Under the pieces are notes generated by a model that worked only from the letters and a program-made list of their open reading frames with translations, was not told where the DNA came from and made no database searches. The position numbers and the translations under genes are program-made. Positions 19,304-28,032 of a stretch of 64,000 nucleotides of DNA are shown here, one piece after another. Source of the stretch: Pseudoalteromonas sp. CO133X (GTDB lineage Bacteria > Pseudomonadota > Gammaproteobacteria > Enterobacterales > Alteromonadaceae); contig SGPE01000009.1 of NCBI GenBank assembly GCA_004208945.1, positions 124,001 to 188,000 on the forward strand, read 5' to 3'. Each line of letters starts with the position of its first letter. The first letter of the stretch is position 1.

Positions 19304-19924
19304 ATGAGCATTGAGAAAATTTTATCATCGGCACCTGTGGTACCGGTTGTTGTTATCGAAAAACTTGAAGATGCAGCACCCCTTGCACGTGCGCTTTATA
19401 ACGGTGGCTTAAAAGCATTAGAAATTACTTTACGTACGCCGATTGCGGCAGAAGCTGTAAAGCTAATGAAAGAAGCCGTACCAGAAGCATACGTTGGTAC
19501 AGGTACCGTTGTTGATAAAGCGACATTTAATGCATCTGTTGAAGCCGGTGCTGATTTCATGGTTAGCCCAGGTGTAAACGACGAATTATTAGCACTGGCT
19601 AAAGAGACTGATATTCCATTTTTGCCTGGTGCAGCAACACCAAGTGAAGTAATGAAATTAGCAAGCCATGGCTTTAAGTTCTTAAAGTTCTTCCCTGCAG
19701 AAGCGGCGGGTGGCACTGCAATGCTTAAATCAATTGGTGGTCCTTTACCACAAGTAACTTTTTGCCCTACGGGTGGCATTAGCCTTGAAACAGCGCCTAA
19801 CTACCTCGCACTTGAAAACGTTATCTGCGTAGGTGGTACTTGGATGTTAGATAAACAACTTATTGAAAACAAAGACTGGCAAGCCATTGAAGCGCTTGCT
19901 CGCCAAGCAAGTGAAGTAAAATAA
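19304..19924 (+). CDS. eda: KDPG aldolase (2-dehydro-3-deoxy-phosphogluconate aldolase)
   Basis: Eda is the class I aldolase that splits KDPG into pyruvate and glyceraldehyde 3-phosphate, and may also act on 4-hydroxy-2-oxoglutarate. The 206-residue protein has the usual length. The Schiff-base lysine is Lys128 in FLKFFPAEAAGG, the catalytic glutamate is Glu40 in ALEITLRT, and the GTGTV phosphate loop is near 66-70. The ATG has a TGAGGA ribosome site 8 bases upstream. It lies 34 bases after edd and 18 before gap, so the three genes are one operon. The products pass directly to Gap and pyruvate metabolism. Confidence 0.96.
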   Translation: MSIEKILSSAPVVPVVVIEKLEDAAPLARALYNGGLKALEITLRTPIAAEAVKLMKEAVPEAYVGTGTVVDKATFNASVEAGADFMVSPGVNDELLALAKETDIPFLPGAATPSEVMKLASHGFKFLKFFPAEAAGGTAMLKSIGGPLPQVTFCPTGGISLETAPNYLALENVICVGGTWMLDKQLIENKDWQAIEALARQASEVK

Positions 19925-19942
19925 TTAACGGGAGATATTAGA

Positions 19943-20947
19943 ATGATTAATGTTGCAATTAATGGCTATGGACGTATCGGTCGTAACGTATTACGTGCTC
20001 TTTACGAGTCAGCTCAAAACAACGAAATCAAAATCGTTGCAATCAACGATTTAGCACCAGCAAATGTTAACGCGCATTTAACTCAATTTGACTCAGTACA
20101 CGGTCAATTTTCTCAAAAAGTAACACTTGCTGAAAACACCATGCTAATTGGTAATGATGAAATTACGCTTACGCAAGAGCGTGATCCTGCAAACCTGCCT
20201 TGGAAAGCATTAAACGTAGATATCGTTTTAGAATGTACAGGTTTATTCACTTCACGTGACGCAGCGGCTAAACACATTGAAGCAGGTGCTAAAAAAGTAA
20301 TCGTTTCTGCGCCTGGTACTGACATGGATGCAACCGTTGTTCATGGTGTTAACAGCGACGTATTAAACGCTGACAGCAACATCATTTCGAACGCATCGTG
20401 TACAACAAACTGTTTAGCGCCGATTGCAAAAGCAATCAACGACACAGTAGGTATTGAGCAAGGTAGCATGACGACAATTCATGCCTACACAAACGATCAA
20501 AACTTATCTGACGTTTATCACCCAGACTTATACCGTGCACGTAGCGCAACTCAGTCGATGATCCCAACTAAAACAGGTGCTGCTAAAGCAGTTGGCCTAG
20601 TGCTTCCTGAACTTGCGGGTAAACTTGACGGCATGGCAGTACGTGTACCAACAATCAACGTTTCTTTAGTAGACTTAACGTTCGTTGCTAAGCGTGAAAC
20701 AACTGCAGCAGAAATCAACGAAGTAGTTAAAGCAGCATCAGAAGGTGCAATGCAAGGTATTCTTGAGTATAACGAGCTACCGCTTGTTTCTATCGACTTT
20801 AACCACAACCCAGCGTCTTCAATCTTTGATTCTACACAAACTAAAGTAGATGGTAAGCTAGTTAAAGTAATGGCTTGGTATGATAACGAGTGGGGTTTCT
20901 CAAACCGCATGTTAGACCAAGTTAAAGCGCTAGGTCAGTTCTTATAA
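19943..20947 (+). CDS. gap: Type I glyceraldehyde-3-phosphate dehydrogenase
   Basis: A 334-residue cytoplasmic GAPDH that oxidises glyceraldehyde 3-phosphate to 1,3-bisphosphoglycerate. The Rossmann motif [10 protein letters not shown] is at residues 6-15, and Asp36 (AINDLA) indicates NAD preference. The catalytic Cys153 is in SNASCTTNC and the partner histidine in TIHAYTNDQ near residue 180. Because it follows edd and eda with an 18-base gap (GGGAG ribosome site), it is the Entner-Doudoroff-linked copy. The genome may carry another gap or an epd elsewhere. Erythrose-4-phosphate dehydrogenase is a close relative, but the operon favours GAPDH. Confidence 0.93.
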   Translation: MINVAINGYGRIGRNVLRALYESAQNNEIKIVAINDLAPANVNAHLTQFDSVHGQFSQKVTLAENTMLIGNDEITLTQERDPANLPWKALNVDIVLECTGLFTSRDAAAKHIEAGAKKVIVSAPGTDMDATVVHGVNSDVLNADSNIISNASCTTNCLAPIAKAINDTVGIEQGSMTTIHAYTNDQNLSDVYHPDLYRARSATQSMIPTKTGAAKAVGLVLPELAGKLDGMAVRVPTINVSLVDLTFVAKRETTAAEINEVVKAASEGAMQGILEYNELPLVSIDFNHNPASSIFDSTQTKVDGKLVKVMAWYDNEWGFSNRMLDQVKALGQFL

Positions 20948-20993
20948 GATTAGGTTCTTATATAGATCAGTAAAAGTTTAAGCTTTATCCAAC

Positions 20994-21020
20994 AAAGCCA
21001 CGCTTATCGTGGCTTTTTTG
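20994..21020 (+). terminator. Rho-independent terminator of edd-eda-gap
   Basis: AAAGCCACG (20994-21002), loop CTTAT, CGTGGCTTT (21008-21016) and a T tract, about 47 bases after the gap stop. Confidence 0.9.
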
Positions 21021-21223
21021 GTTTTAGTGCTTAGTTACTTCCTTAATATGGATTGATATAAATACTAATCTATTTAATTTTTCTGTAAATTTTAAAAATA
21101 ATGTTAAATGTTAAAAGGGGAAAGACAGTAACAATGGCATAAAACATAGATTGCCTAGTATCCAAAGGTGATGAGAGCCAGTGATATGTTATGGCTGAAA
21201 AAATTATAAAATAGATTGTTAAG

Positions 21224-21421
21224 TTAATTATTTTTATCATTATCCGACGCTCGTTGCTTTTTTAGCAAGTAGGACAAATAGTTTAAGTAAATAATAATTA
21301 TTACTCCTGTTGAGAAGAAAGTAATATTTTGCAGCATGTCAGTGGAAGAGTGTAGCCACCCTAAAATGGCAATCATCTCAATCAAAAATACCCCTGCTAT
21401 TAATTTTATAATGTATTTCAT
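21224..21421 (-). CDS. Possible small two-helix membrane protein
   Basis: A 65-residue frame with two strongly hydrophobic segments (about residues 3-22 and 31-53) and a charged C-terminus (KKQRASDNDKNN), the pattern of a small inner-membrane protein. I do not recognise a family. The ribosome site before the ATG is weak. It lies in an AT-rich gene-poor island where chance hydrophobic frames are expected, so it may not be expressed. No neighbour suggests a role. Confidence 0.35.
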   Translation of the reverse strand: MKYIIKLIAGVFLIEMIAILGWLHSSTDMLQNITFFSTGVIIIIYLNYLSYLLKKQRASDNDKNN

Positions 21422-21962
21422 TGTAAATTAGGCGTGATTATTAATAATGCTGACACTTTTTACTCCTTTAAAAACCGTTTGCTCAGTTCATTAATAAGGC
21501 TACGTAGTTCCTTTTTTAAAGTCAATTGTATCAAACATTAAGGTATGGCTTTGTTAGGTTTCAATTGATGATATTAGAGACTGGGATTATTATCTTAATT
21601 CGGGGACATGTAGGCTCTTTTGAATTTAAAGCTATACAAGATGTGGGTTCATTGTTATTAATTTACAATAAAAAGAAAGAAAGGTTAATTTTTTTAGAAA
21701 ATGAGATGAATAGGGTGATTAAAGAGCTTATTTAATCTAAGTGAAGCTTAGACTTCTTGGGCTTCAGTAACTTTTAATAGGATTTATTTATAACTGCTTA
21801 TCTCAATGAGAACTCGTTAACTTTTCCATAAGGGCTATTTAGGGAGCAATGTGCTTTGCTAATTTTTCAATATTATTATAATGTTTAGTGAACCAAATAA
21901 TGAAGCCTTTTACATAAGCTACAATAATTAATTTAATGTATAAACATAAGGAGGGTAGTCTT

Positions 21963-22151
21963 TTGAAAATGTTAAAGAATCTAGAAAATTTAAAGAAAAA
22001 TGGTGAGTTGTTAGGATTATCTAATTTAACTTTCATCCCTAAAAACAGTGTTAGATATGATGCTGGAAACGGTTTTGTGACTGAAGATATAGCAACCTTT
22101 AAGAAAAAATACGAGACTAAGATCACCCAGTTGAAGCTTGAAATGTTTTAG
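21963..22151 (+). CDS. Small basic protein with TTG start and very strong ribosome site
   Basis: A 62-residue lysine-rich frame starting at TTG 21963, or at ATG 21969 two codons later. An AAGGAGGG sequence (21948-21955) lies 7 bases before the TTG, a near-perfect Shine-Dalgarno at proper spacing, which is the main reason to call it. The protein is helical and charged at the N-terminus (KMLKNLENLKKNGELLG). No family, signal peptide or membrane segment is seen. The frame is open further upstream to an ATG at 21936, but that start has no ribosome site. It sits alone in the AT-rich island. Function is unknown. Confidence 0.45.
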   Translation: MKMLKNLENLKKNGELLGLSNLTFIPKNSVRYDAGNGFVTEDIATFKKKYETKITQLKLEMF

Positions 22152-22393
22152 CTGGATCTTTAAATTTGTCAGAAAGTGGAAATAACATCAATGTGGTCAT
22201 CAGAGAATGACTAACTGATTACTTAAATCTACTTTTTTGCATATTATTATCTTTCCCTAATTTGAGATACTCTATAAATTGGTAAGCTAGATGTCTATAG
22301 TTTAGGGGAAGTCCAAAGATCACACAGGGCAATGCTTGCTTAGCTGATATTTTTTCCTAAAAGCTTCTGTGCTATGCTGCGATAAATTTTTAA

Positions 22394-23530
22394 ATGGATT
22401 TTTGTGTTATGTCTCGTCTTTCGCAACGAGTGTTCCGCGCTGAACAATTCCAGATCGGTGAAGGCAATATTAGTGGCTATATTGCGTGCTTTTTGGCTAT
22501 TTTATCCTGTTTAGGGGTTTTAGCGTTTCACTTTCCTGAGTACTTAACGACGCCAGAGCTCAGACAAAATTACAGTGTTGAGTTTTTACGTCAGCTAATG
22601 TTTGTGGCATTAATTATTTCGGGCAGTTTAGGGCTCTTGAATTTTGTTCGTAATACTAATAAACGACTCGGTGCAACGGCTTGGTTTTTTATCGTTGTGG
22701 CAATTGCGTTTGGTGGGCCGAATGTTGAAGTGGGCGACTTCAGAGATAACACGCCGTATTTAGGGCTAGATTGGTTTATTCTTGATTTACTTGGCTCTAC
22801 ACTCATTTTTATCTTAATAGAAAAGCTTTTACCGCATCGTAAGGAGCAAAAGATCCTCCGCTCTGAGTGGCAAGGTGATTTGAACCATTTCTTTGTAAAT
22901 CATTTAATTATCGGTTTTGTACTGCTTGCTACTAACCAGTTTGTGCATCATGCATTTGGTTGGGCGGTATCAGAGACTGTGCAAGGCTTTATTGTACAAA
23001 TGCCGTTTCTTTTACAACTGTTTTTGATTATTTTAGTAGCCGATTTAATGCAGTATTTTGTGCATCGTGCTTATCATGAAGTGCCACTGCTTTGGCGTTT
23101 TCATGCTGTACATCACAGTGCAAAAGAAATGGATTGGTTGGCAGGCTCTCGACAGCATATTTTAGAAATTTTAGTCACCCGAAGTTTAGTGCTCACACCG
23201 ATTTTTGTGTTAGGTTTTCCATCTGAAGTGATTAGCCTTTATGTGATTATTGTCGGTTTTCAGGCTGTGTTTAACCATGCTAACGTTAGAGTGAAGTTTG
23301 GCTGGTTAAGGTATGTGATTGTTACACCACAATTTCATCATTGGCACCATTCTTCAGATAAAGCAGCTATCGACAGAAACTATGCCGCGCACTTTTCGTT
23401 TTTAGATTATTTGTTAGGTACCGCTGTAAAAGGCCAAGCTGAATGGCCCGATAAATACGGGGTGGTTGGTGACTACATGCCTGAAGGCATGCTTAGGCAG
23501 CAGCTATTTCCTTTTAAAAAACAAAAGTAA
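22394..23530 (+). CDS. Sterol desaturase/fatty acid hydroxylase family membrane protein
   Basis: A 378-residue integral membrane di-iron oxygenase. Hydrophobic segments occupy about 27-45, 68-85, 95-110, 170-190 and 210-230. The three histidine clusters of the fatty acid hydroxylase superfamily are present: HRAYHEV (HxxxH, about 223-228), HAVHHSAKE (HxxHH, about 236-240) and FHHWHHSS (about 315-320). Such enzymes hydroxylate or desaturate lipids, and the substrate here is unknown. The gene is not in an operon. An internal ATG at 22409 has a better-placed GGA and is an equally likely start; it would remove five residues. Confidence 0.88.
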   Translation: MDFCVMSRLSQRVFRAEQFQIGEGNISGYIACFLAILSCLGVLAFHFPEYLTTPELRQNYSVEFLRQLMFVALIISGSLGLLNFVRNTNKRLGATAWFFIVVAIAFGGPNVEVGDFRDNTPYLGLDWFILDLLGSTLIFILIEKLLPHRKEQKILRSEWQGDLNHFFVNHLIIGFVLLATNQFVHHAFGWAVSETVQGFIVQMPFLLQLFLIILVADLMQYFVHRAYHEVPLLWRFHAVHHSAKEMDWLAGSRQHILEILVTRSLVLTPIFVLGFPSEVISLYVIIVGFQAVFNHANVRVKFGWLRYVIVTPQFHHWHHSSDKAAIDRNYAAHFSFLDYLLGTAVKGQAEWPDKYGVVGDYMPEGMLRQQLFPFKKQK

Positions 23531-23538
23531 TCGCTAGG

Positions 23539-23572
23539 TTATTTAACGGCTAAACTATTAGCCGTTAAATAA
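23539..23572. terminator. Perfect 15-bp inverted repeat between convergent genes
   Basis: TTATTTAACGGCTAA (23539-23553), loop ACTA, TTAGCCGTTAAATAA (23558-23572). It lies between the stop codons of the hydroxylase gene and the YebC-family gene. It is most simply a bidirectional terminator, though without a long T run. Confidence 0.7.
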
Positions 23573-23579
23573 TATGACA

Positions 23580-24293
23580 TTAAAATTGTGCGTTGTGATA
23601 AACGTTTTGTACGTCGTCACAGTCTTCTAGCATGGCTAAAAAGCGCTCCATGACTTCAACGTCTTCACCTTCAATTGGTGCTTCTACTTGTGGCACAAAA
23701 GCAATTAGATCTTCGTGGAAATCAGTAATGCCCATTTCTTCAAGTGCTGTGCGGGTGTTGTTGTATTCTGTGTGTGGCGCGAATACGGTGACTTTACCGT
23801 CTTCAACTTCTACATCAGTTACATCTACATCAGCCATCATTAGTGCTTCTAAAACAGCTTCGTCATCATCACCATCAAATACAAAAATAGCGAGGTGATC
23901 AAATAAGTGTGATACTGAATTTTGTGCGCCAATTTTTGCATTTGCTTTTGTAAAACAAACACGTACGTCAGCGAAGGTACGTTTGTTATTGTCGGTTAAG
24001 CAGTCAACAATGATCATACAGTTGCCTGGGCCGTAACCTTCGTAGCGAGTTGCTACGTAATCTTCGCCGCCACCGCCTTTGGCTTTATCGATTGCACGCT
24101 CGATTACGTGCGTAGGTACTTGGTCTTTCTTCGCACGCTCAATTAAGCGACGAAGCGCTAAGTTGCCATCGGGATCAACACCACCATTCTTAGCGCAGAT
24201 ATAAATTTCTTTTCCGTACTTTGAATAAACTTTGGTTTTTGCACCCGCAGTTTTTGCCATTGAGTCTTTTTTGTTTTGATAAGCTCTGCCCAT
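23580..24293 (-). CDS. YebC/PmpR family protein (YeeN-like)
   Basis: A 237-residue protein of the YebC/PmpR family (TACO1 in mitochondria). It matches E. coli YeeN better than YebC: it lacks the usual HNI start block and keeps the YeeN-like [42 protein letters not shown] and QNVYHNAQF blocks. Family members are described as transcription regulators and, more recently, as factors that help ribosomes through difficult sequences such as proline runs. The acidic middle domain (about 140-160) is typical. It is a single gene convergent with the hydroxylase gene. Whether it acts on DNA or on the ribosome cannot be read from sequence. Confidence 0.92.
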   Translation of the reverse strand: MGRAYQNKKDSMAKTAGAKTKVYSKYGKEIYICAKNGGVDPDGNLALRRLIERAKKDQVPTHVIERAIDKAKGGGGEDYVATRYEGYGPGNCMIIVDCLTDNNKRTFADVRVCFTKANAKIGAQNSVSHLFDHLAIFVFDGDDDEAVLEALMMADVDVTDVEVEDGKVTVFAPHTEYNNTRTALEEMGITDFHEDLIAFVPQVEAPIEGEDVEVMERFLAMLEDCDDVQNVYHNAQF

Positions 24294-24367
24294 CTGCGTG
24301 TTGCCTTTTTGTTATAGATAAAAATAAAGCGGTTATTCTAATCATTTAACCTACTAGTTAACAGTGT

Positions 24368-26158
24368 TTATTCTTCGCTTTGCTGTAACTGCCACATTCG
24401 TGCGTATTCACCATTCGCTGCAAGCAGTTGATGGTGCTGACCTTGTTCAACAACCTGTCCTTGTTTCATCACAATAATTTTGTCTGCGTCAGTAACTGTT
24501 GATAAACGATGTGCAATCACTAAGCTGGTGTGCCTTTGTGCGACTTCACGCATCGCACTAAGAATGGCTTGCTCTGAATGCGAATCTAGCGCCGATGTTG
24601 CTTCATCAAATAATAAAATCGGTGAACCTTTTAAAATGGCTCTGGCTATTGCAATGCGCTGCTTTTCACCGCCCGACACTTTTAAACCGCGCTCACCAAC
24701 AAGGGTTTTATCGCCTTTATCTAGGCTTGCAATAAATCCATCTAAGTGGGCAAGGCTTATCGCTTTATCAATTTCATCTTCGCTTGCTGTTGGATTTCCG
24801 TAGGCGATGTTTTCGCGAATGCTGGTATTAAATAGCACGGTATCTTGCGGTACGATGGCAATAGCTTGGCGCAAACTTTCAAGTGTTACTGTGTTGATTG
24901 CTTGCTCATCGATATAAATTTTGCCCGCATCCACATCATAAAAGCGGTAGAGCAGGCGGCTTAGAGTGCTTTTACCTGCGCCACTGGCACCCACAATCGC
25001 CACTTTGCTGCCAGAAGTAACTTCAAAACTTAAGTTATTTAAAATCGGCCGTTGTTTGTCGTAACTAAACGACACATTTTCAAATCGAATGGCTGCTTTT
25101 GTTGTATTTAATGGTTTTGCATCTTTGTCATCGCTAATGGCGGCTTTTCGATTTAACAGCCCCAGCATATTTTCAAGATCAGTCAGCGCCCGGCGTATTT
25201 CACGATAAACAAAGCCTAAAAAGTTAAGCGGCAAGAATAGCTGAATCATGTAAGCATTGATCATCACAAGCTCACCTATTGTCAGCTCTTTATTGACCAC
25301 TGAGCTGGCACCTAGCCACATTAGCGCTGTAATAGCCGCGGCAATAATAAGCGCTTGCCCTGAATTAAGCGCCAGTAATGATAAACGATTTTTTAGCCTT
25401 GCTTGTTCCCACTTAGCTAAAAAGCTGTCGTAGGTGCTCGCTTCATAGTGTTCATTGTTGAAGTACTTAACGGTTTCGTAATTTAGTAAGCTGTCGATAG
25501 CACGGGTGTTTGAGTTGTTATCGGCAGCATTTGCTTCACGAATAAATCGATTTCGCCACTGCGTTACAATCACAGTAAAAGCAATGTAAGTAGCGACTGC
25601 AATTAATGTGACAAGTGCAAACCAAGGTGAAAACAAGGTTGCAAAAATAATCGCTACTGTGATTATTTCAAATAAGGTTGGTACGATATTAAACATCAAA
25701 AAGCGCATTAAAAAGCTGAGGCCATTTGTGCCACGCTCTATATCGCGACTAATTCCACCTGTTTGCCTATCAAGATGAAAGGCAAGTTCTAAACTATGCA
25801 AGTGTTTAAATACTTTTAAGCCAATATGGCGCATAGCTTGCTCTGTAACACGACCAAATAATGCATCGCGTACTTCACCAAAAAATACACTGGCAAAGCG
25901 CAGTAAACCATAAGCGATCAGCAAGGCAATTGGAACGCTTAATAGCGGGTTGATACTCGCATCAACCGCGTCAATTATTTCTTTTAGTGCCCAAGGCATC
26001 AGCAATGTGGCGCCTTTTGCAGCAATAAGCGCCAAAATGGCTAAAATAACGCGGCCTTTAAAGCTCATTAAATAGGGCCAGAGTGTTTTGATGCTTTGTG
26101 ATAGGTTCATTGCATCAGGCGATCTCGTCACCTGTTCTTTGCGGCTCATTCCACGCAT
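24368..26158 (-). CDS. ABC exporter, fused permease-ATPase (Atm1/HMT1-like)
   Basis: About 596 residues with an N-terminal six-helix membrane domain and a C-terminal ATPase. The ATPase shows Walker A GASGAGKST, signature VSGGEKQRIAIARA, Walker B ILLFDEATSALD and the switch histidine in VIAHRLSTV. The membrane domain resembles the Atm1/ABCB7 group: MPWALKEIIDAVDA, and the NYETVKYFNNEHYEA block that is typical of that group. Atm1-like proteins export glutathione-related sulfur or metal conjugates, so a role in heavy-metal or glutathione export is likely. The frame is open to 26215, but the ATG at 26158 (or 26149) fits the family better. It is divergent from the alcohol dehydrogenase gene. Confidence 0.9.
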   Translation of the reverse strand: MRGMSRKEQVTRSPDAMNLSQSIKTLWPYLMSFKGRVILAILALIAAKGATLLMPWALKEIIDAVDASINPLLSVPIALLIAYGLLRFASVFFGEVRDALFGRVTEQAMRHIGLKVFKHLHSLELAFHLDRQTGGISRDIERGTNGLSFLMRFLMFNIVPTLFEIITVAIIFATLFSPWFALVTLIAVATYIAFTVIVTQWRNRFIREANAADNNSNTRAIDSLLNYETVKYFNNEHYEASTYDSFLAKWEQARLKNRLSLLALNSGQALIIAAAITALMWLGASSVVNKELTIGELVMINAYMIQLFLPLNFLGFVYREIRRALTDLENMLGLLNRKAAISDDKDAKPLNTTKAAIRFENVSFSYDKQRPILNNLSFEVTSGSKVAIVGASGAGKSTLSRLLYRFYDVDAGKIYIDEQAINTVTLESLRQAIAIVPQDTVLFNTSIRENIAYGNPTASEDEIDKAISLAHLDGFIASLDKGDKTLVGERGLKVSGGEKQRIAIARAILKGSPILLFDEATSALDSHSEQAILSAMREVAQRHTSLVIAHRLSTVTDADKIIVMKQGQVVEQGQHHQLLAANGEYARMWQLQQSEE

Positions 26159-26318
26159 GGGGTCTCTTAAAGTCAATTTGATAAAAATAGGCAAAAGCTT
26201 TCGTGTTTTAGGCAAGTGTAGTTTGCAGATTTACCTCTATACTGAGTGCAGTATACACCAGTGCATTAGCAAATTAGTTAATGCATGAGTTAAACACGAA
26301 GAAAATTAAGGAGTAAGC

Positions 26319-27365
26319 ATGAAAACTGTCGGTTATGCAGCACATGATTCTGAAAAACCATTAGAACCGTATCATTTTGAACGCCGTGCACTTCGTGATG
26401 AAGATGTATCAATTGAAATTCTGTATTGTGGCGTGTGCCATTCAGACTTACACACAGCAGAAAACGACTGGGGCTGGACTCAGTACCCAGTGGTACCAGG
26501 TCATGAAATTGTTGGCCGCGTTCTTGAAGTGGGCAGCGGCGTTACTAAATACAAAGTGGGCGATAATGTTGCAGTAGGGTGTATGGTTGATAGCTGTTTA
26601 AGCTGTGACCAATGTCATCATGGTGAAGAACAGTTTTGTCGTGAAGGCATGGTAGGGACCTACTCAGGCCAAGACCGTATCACTGGAGAACTCACTCAAG
26701 GTGGTTATTCAAAACACATTGTGGTGCGAGAAGAGTTTGTATTGAGCGTACCAGAAGGTTTAGACCTTGCTAAATGTGCGCCAATTCTATGTGCCGGTAT
26801 CACAACGTATTCGCCACTACGCACGTGGAATGTCGGCCCAGGTAGTCGTGTTGGTGTGATTGGGCTAGGTGGTTTAGGCCACATGGCAATTAAAATCGCA
26901 GCTGCAATGGGCGCACATGTTACGGCAATTAGCCGTAGTGATAAGAAAAAACAGCAGGTTTTATCTTATGGCGCAAAAGACTTATTGGTATCGAGTGATG
27001 AAGCTGCCATGCAAGCGCATGCTAATCAGTTTGATGTGATCATTAATACCATTCCGGTAAAACACGACTTTACGCCGTACATTCCGCTTTTAGATATTGA
27101 TGGTACGCAAGTATTGGTTGGTCAAGTAGGTGAGCTTGAAGAGACTAACTCAGTGCCGTTATTAATGGGGCGTCGCCGTGTTGCTGGCTCATTAATTGGC
27201 GGTATAGCGCAAACCCAAGAAATCCTCGATTTCTGTGCGTTACATAATATTCTGCCAGAAGTCGAAATGATCAAAATGGACCAAATTAATGACGCATTCG
27301 ATAAATTAAAGCAAGGTGATATGGCCTCACGCTTTGTTATCGACATGTCATCATTAGAAGTTTAA
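26319..27365 (+). CDS. Zinc-dependent NADP alcohol/aldehyde reductase (YahK/CAD family)
   Basis: A 348-residue medium-chain dehydrogenase of the cinnamyl-alcohol-dehydrogenase/YahK type. The catalytic zinc site is CGVCHSD with GHEIVGRV, and the structural zinc cysteines are in CLSCDQCHHGEEQFC (about 92-106). The nucleotide loop GLGGLGHMA (about 179-187) is followed by a serine/arginine pair that suggests NADP. Such enzymes reduce a broad range of aldehydes. A strong TAAGGAG ribosome site precedes the ATG. It is a single gene with its own terminator and is divergent from the ABC exporter gene. The physiological aldehyde is not known. Confidence 0.93.
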   Translation: MKTVGYAAHDSEKPLEPYHFERRALRDEDVSIEILYCGVCHSDLHTAENDWGWTQYPVVPGHEIVGRVLEVGSGVTKYKVGDNVAVGCMVDSCLSCDQCHHGEEQFCREGMVGTYSGQDRITGELTQGGYSKHIVVREEFVLSVPEGLDLAKCAPILCAGITTYSPLRTWNVGPGSRVGVIGLGGLGHMAIKIAAAMGAHVTAISRSDKKKQQVLSYGAKDLLVSSDEAAMQAHANQFDVIINTIPVKHDFTPYIPLLDIDGTQVLVGQVGELEETNSVPLLMGRRRVAGSLIGGIAQTQEILDFCALHNILPEVEMIKMDQINDAFDKLKQGDMASRFVIDMSSLEV

Positions 27366-27389
27366 CTTGTTTAAAAAAGTTAAATGACT

Positions 27390-27417
27390 AAGCGGGCCTA
27401 ATTAGGCCCGCTTTATT
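27390..27417 (+). terminator. Rho-independent terminator after alcohol dehydrogenase
   Basis: AAGCGGGCCT (27390-27399), loop AATT, AGGCCCGCTT (27404-27413), then TTATTTTA. Confidence 0.88.
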
Positions 27418-27520
27418 TTAGTTACTTTTATTTTGTCACTATTTGTTTAAGTAATGCCTTGTGTTTTATTTTTTTACCCTCATTATATCCCTGTTATCCG
27501 CTTAATTTATTGGTCAGTTC

Positions 27521-27958
27521 TTGTTACGGTTTTTCTCAGTCATTATCTTGCTATTTACTGTGTTCTTTAGTGCACAGAGCATGGCTATGCCTGACAATCA
27601 CTCACACTATGCTGCGACTAAATTGTTCCAAGTGAAGCTGACTAAAACCCCTGTTATTTCCCAAACTCATACAGTTGAACATCCTAAGCCGGTAGAACCA
27701 TCGGGGTTTGATACCCTTGTGCCGCGTTTAACTGCCAGTAATTCATCATTGTTTCTTTATCATAGTCAGGTTGATCCTGATTACGAGCTATTGATTGAAT
27801 TCTTTGCTGAAGATTGGGGAAAAGAGCACTTTTTAGCGCCGCCAGGTGCTGTGCGTGTGATCCCATGGTTTGCGTTAGCCACTCAACGTAAATCCCGTAT
27901 TAGTGGCTGGAAAGACGCTAATCTCTTGTACAAAGCCAATACGACCTATCATAGCTAA
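27521..27958 (+). CDS. vemP: VemP-like secreted arrest peptide upstream of secDF
   Basis: A 145-residue protein with a signal peptide (residues 1-22, cleavage near SMA) and a short mature part. Its C-terminus is RISGWKDANLLYKAN (126-140) followed by TTYHS. This closely matches the ribosome-arrest motif of Vibrio VemP as I recall it (RIxGWKETNAMYVALN), with the same Arg, Ile, Gly, Trp, Lys, Asn and Tyr spacing. As in Vibrio, the gene lies just upstream of a secD-secF pair and ends beside a hairpin that covers the secD ribosome site. VemP stalls its ribosome until the Sec machinery pulls the chain, so low SecDF activity raises secDF translation. The start is TTG; a stop codon 18 bases upstream leaves no ATG option before the signal peptide. 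Confidence 0.82.
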   Translation: MLRFFSVIILLFTVFFSAQSMAMPDNHSHYAATKLFQVKLTKTPVISQTHTVEHPKPVEPSGFDTLVPRLTASNSSLFLYHSQVDPDYELLIEFFAEDWGKEHFLAPPGAVRVIPWFALATQRKSRISGWKDANLLYKANTTYHS

Positions 27959-27960
27959 AC

Positions 27961-28028
27961 GACTTCCTTCGTTACTTTTTATTTTTTGGAATTAAATTTT
28001 TACCGGCTGACAATGCCGGAAGGAAGTC
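27961..28028 (+). promoter_or_regulatory. Stem that sequesters the secD ribosome-binding site
   Basis: GACTTCCTTC (27961-27970, 2 bases after the vemP-like stop) is the exact reverse complement of GAAGGAAGTC (28019-28028), which contains the AAGGAAG Shine-Dalgarno of secD (start 28033). A small CCGGC/GCCGG hairpin (28003-28019) lies inside the loop and abuts the right arm. A ribosome arrested at about codon 144 of the vemP-like gene would cover the left arm and free the ribosome site. Confidence 0.8.
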
Positions 28029-28032
28029 ATGT

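Larger units (their letters stand above)
21021..22393. other. Gene-poor AT-rich island between gap and the hydroxylase gene
   Basis: About 1.4 kb with no recognisable gene, clearly more AT-rich than its neighbours. It contains two small ORFs reported separately (21224-21421 minus, 21963-22151 plus) and other short frames without ribosome sites. I see no tRNA-like fold, inverted-repeat ends or transposase remnant. Confidence 0.6.

Noticed and set aside
19396..19779. 127-codon antisense frame inside eda
   Set aside because: It lies wholly within a well-supported gene, has no ribosome site, and its composition follows the codon pattern of eda.
21526..21735. 69-codon frame in the gap-to-hydroxylase island
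   Set aside because: TTG start without a ribosome site and no protein features; left out in favour of the better-supported small ORF at 21963.
21839..22126. 95-codon minus-strand hydrophobic frame
   Set aside because: It overlaps the ORF with the strong Shine-Dalgarno on the plus strand and has no ribosome site of its own.
23539..23572. 15-bp inverted repeat as an IS end or attachment site
   Set aside because: It sits between two convergent stop codons, as expected for a terminator, and no transposase or target duplication is present.
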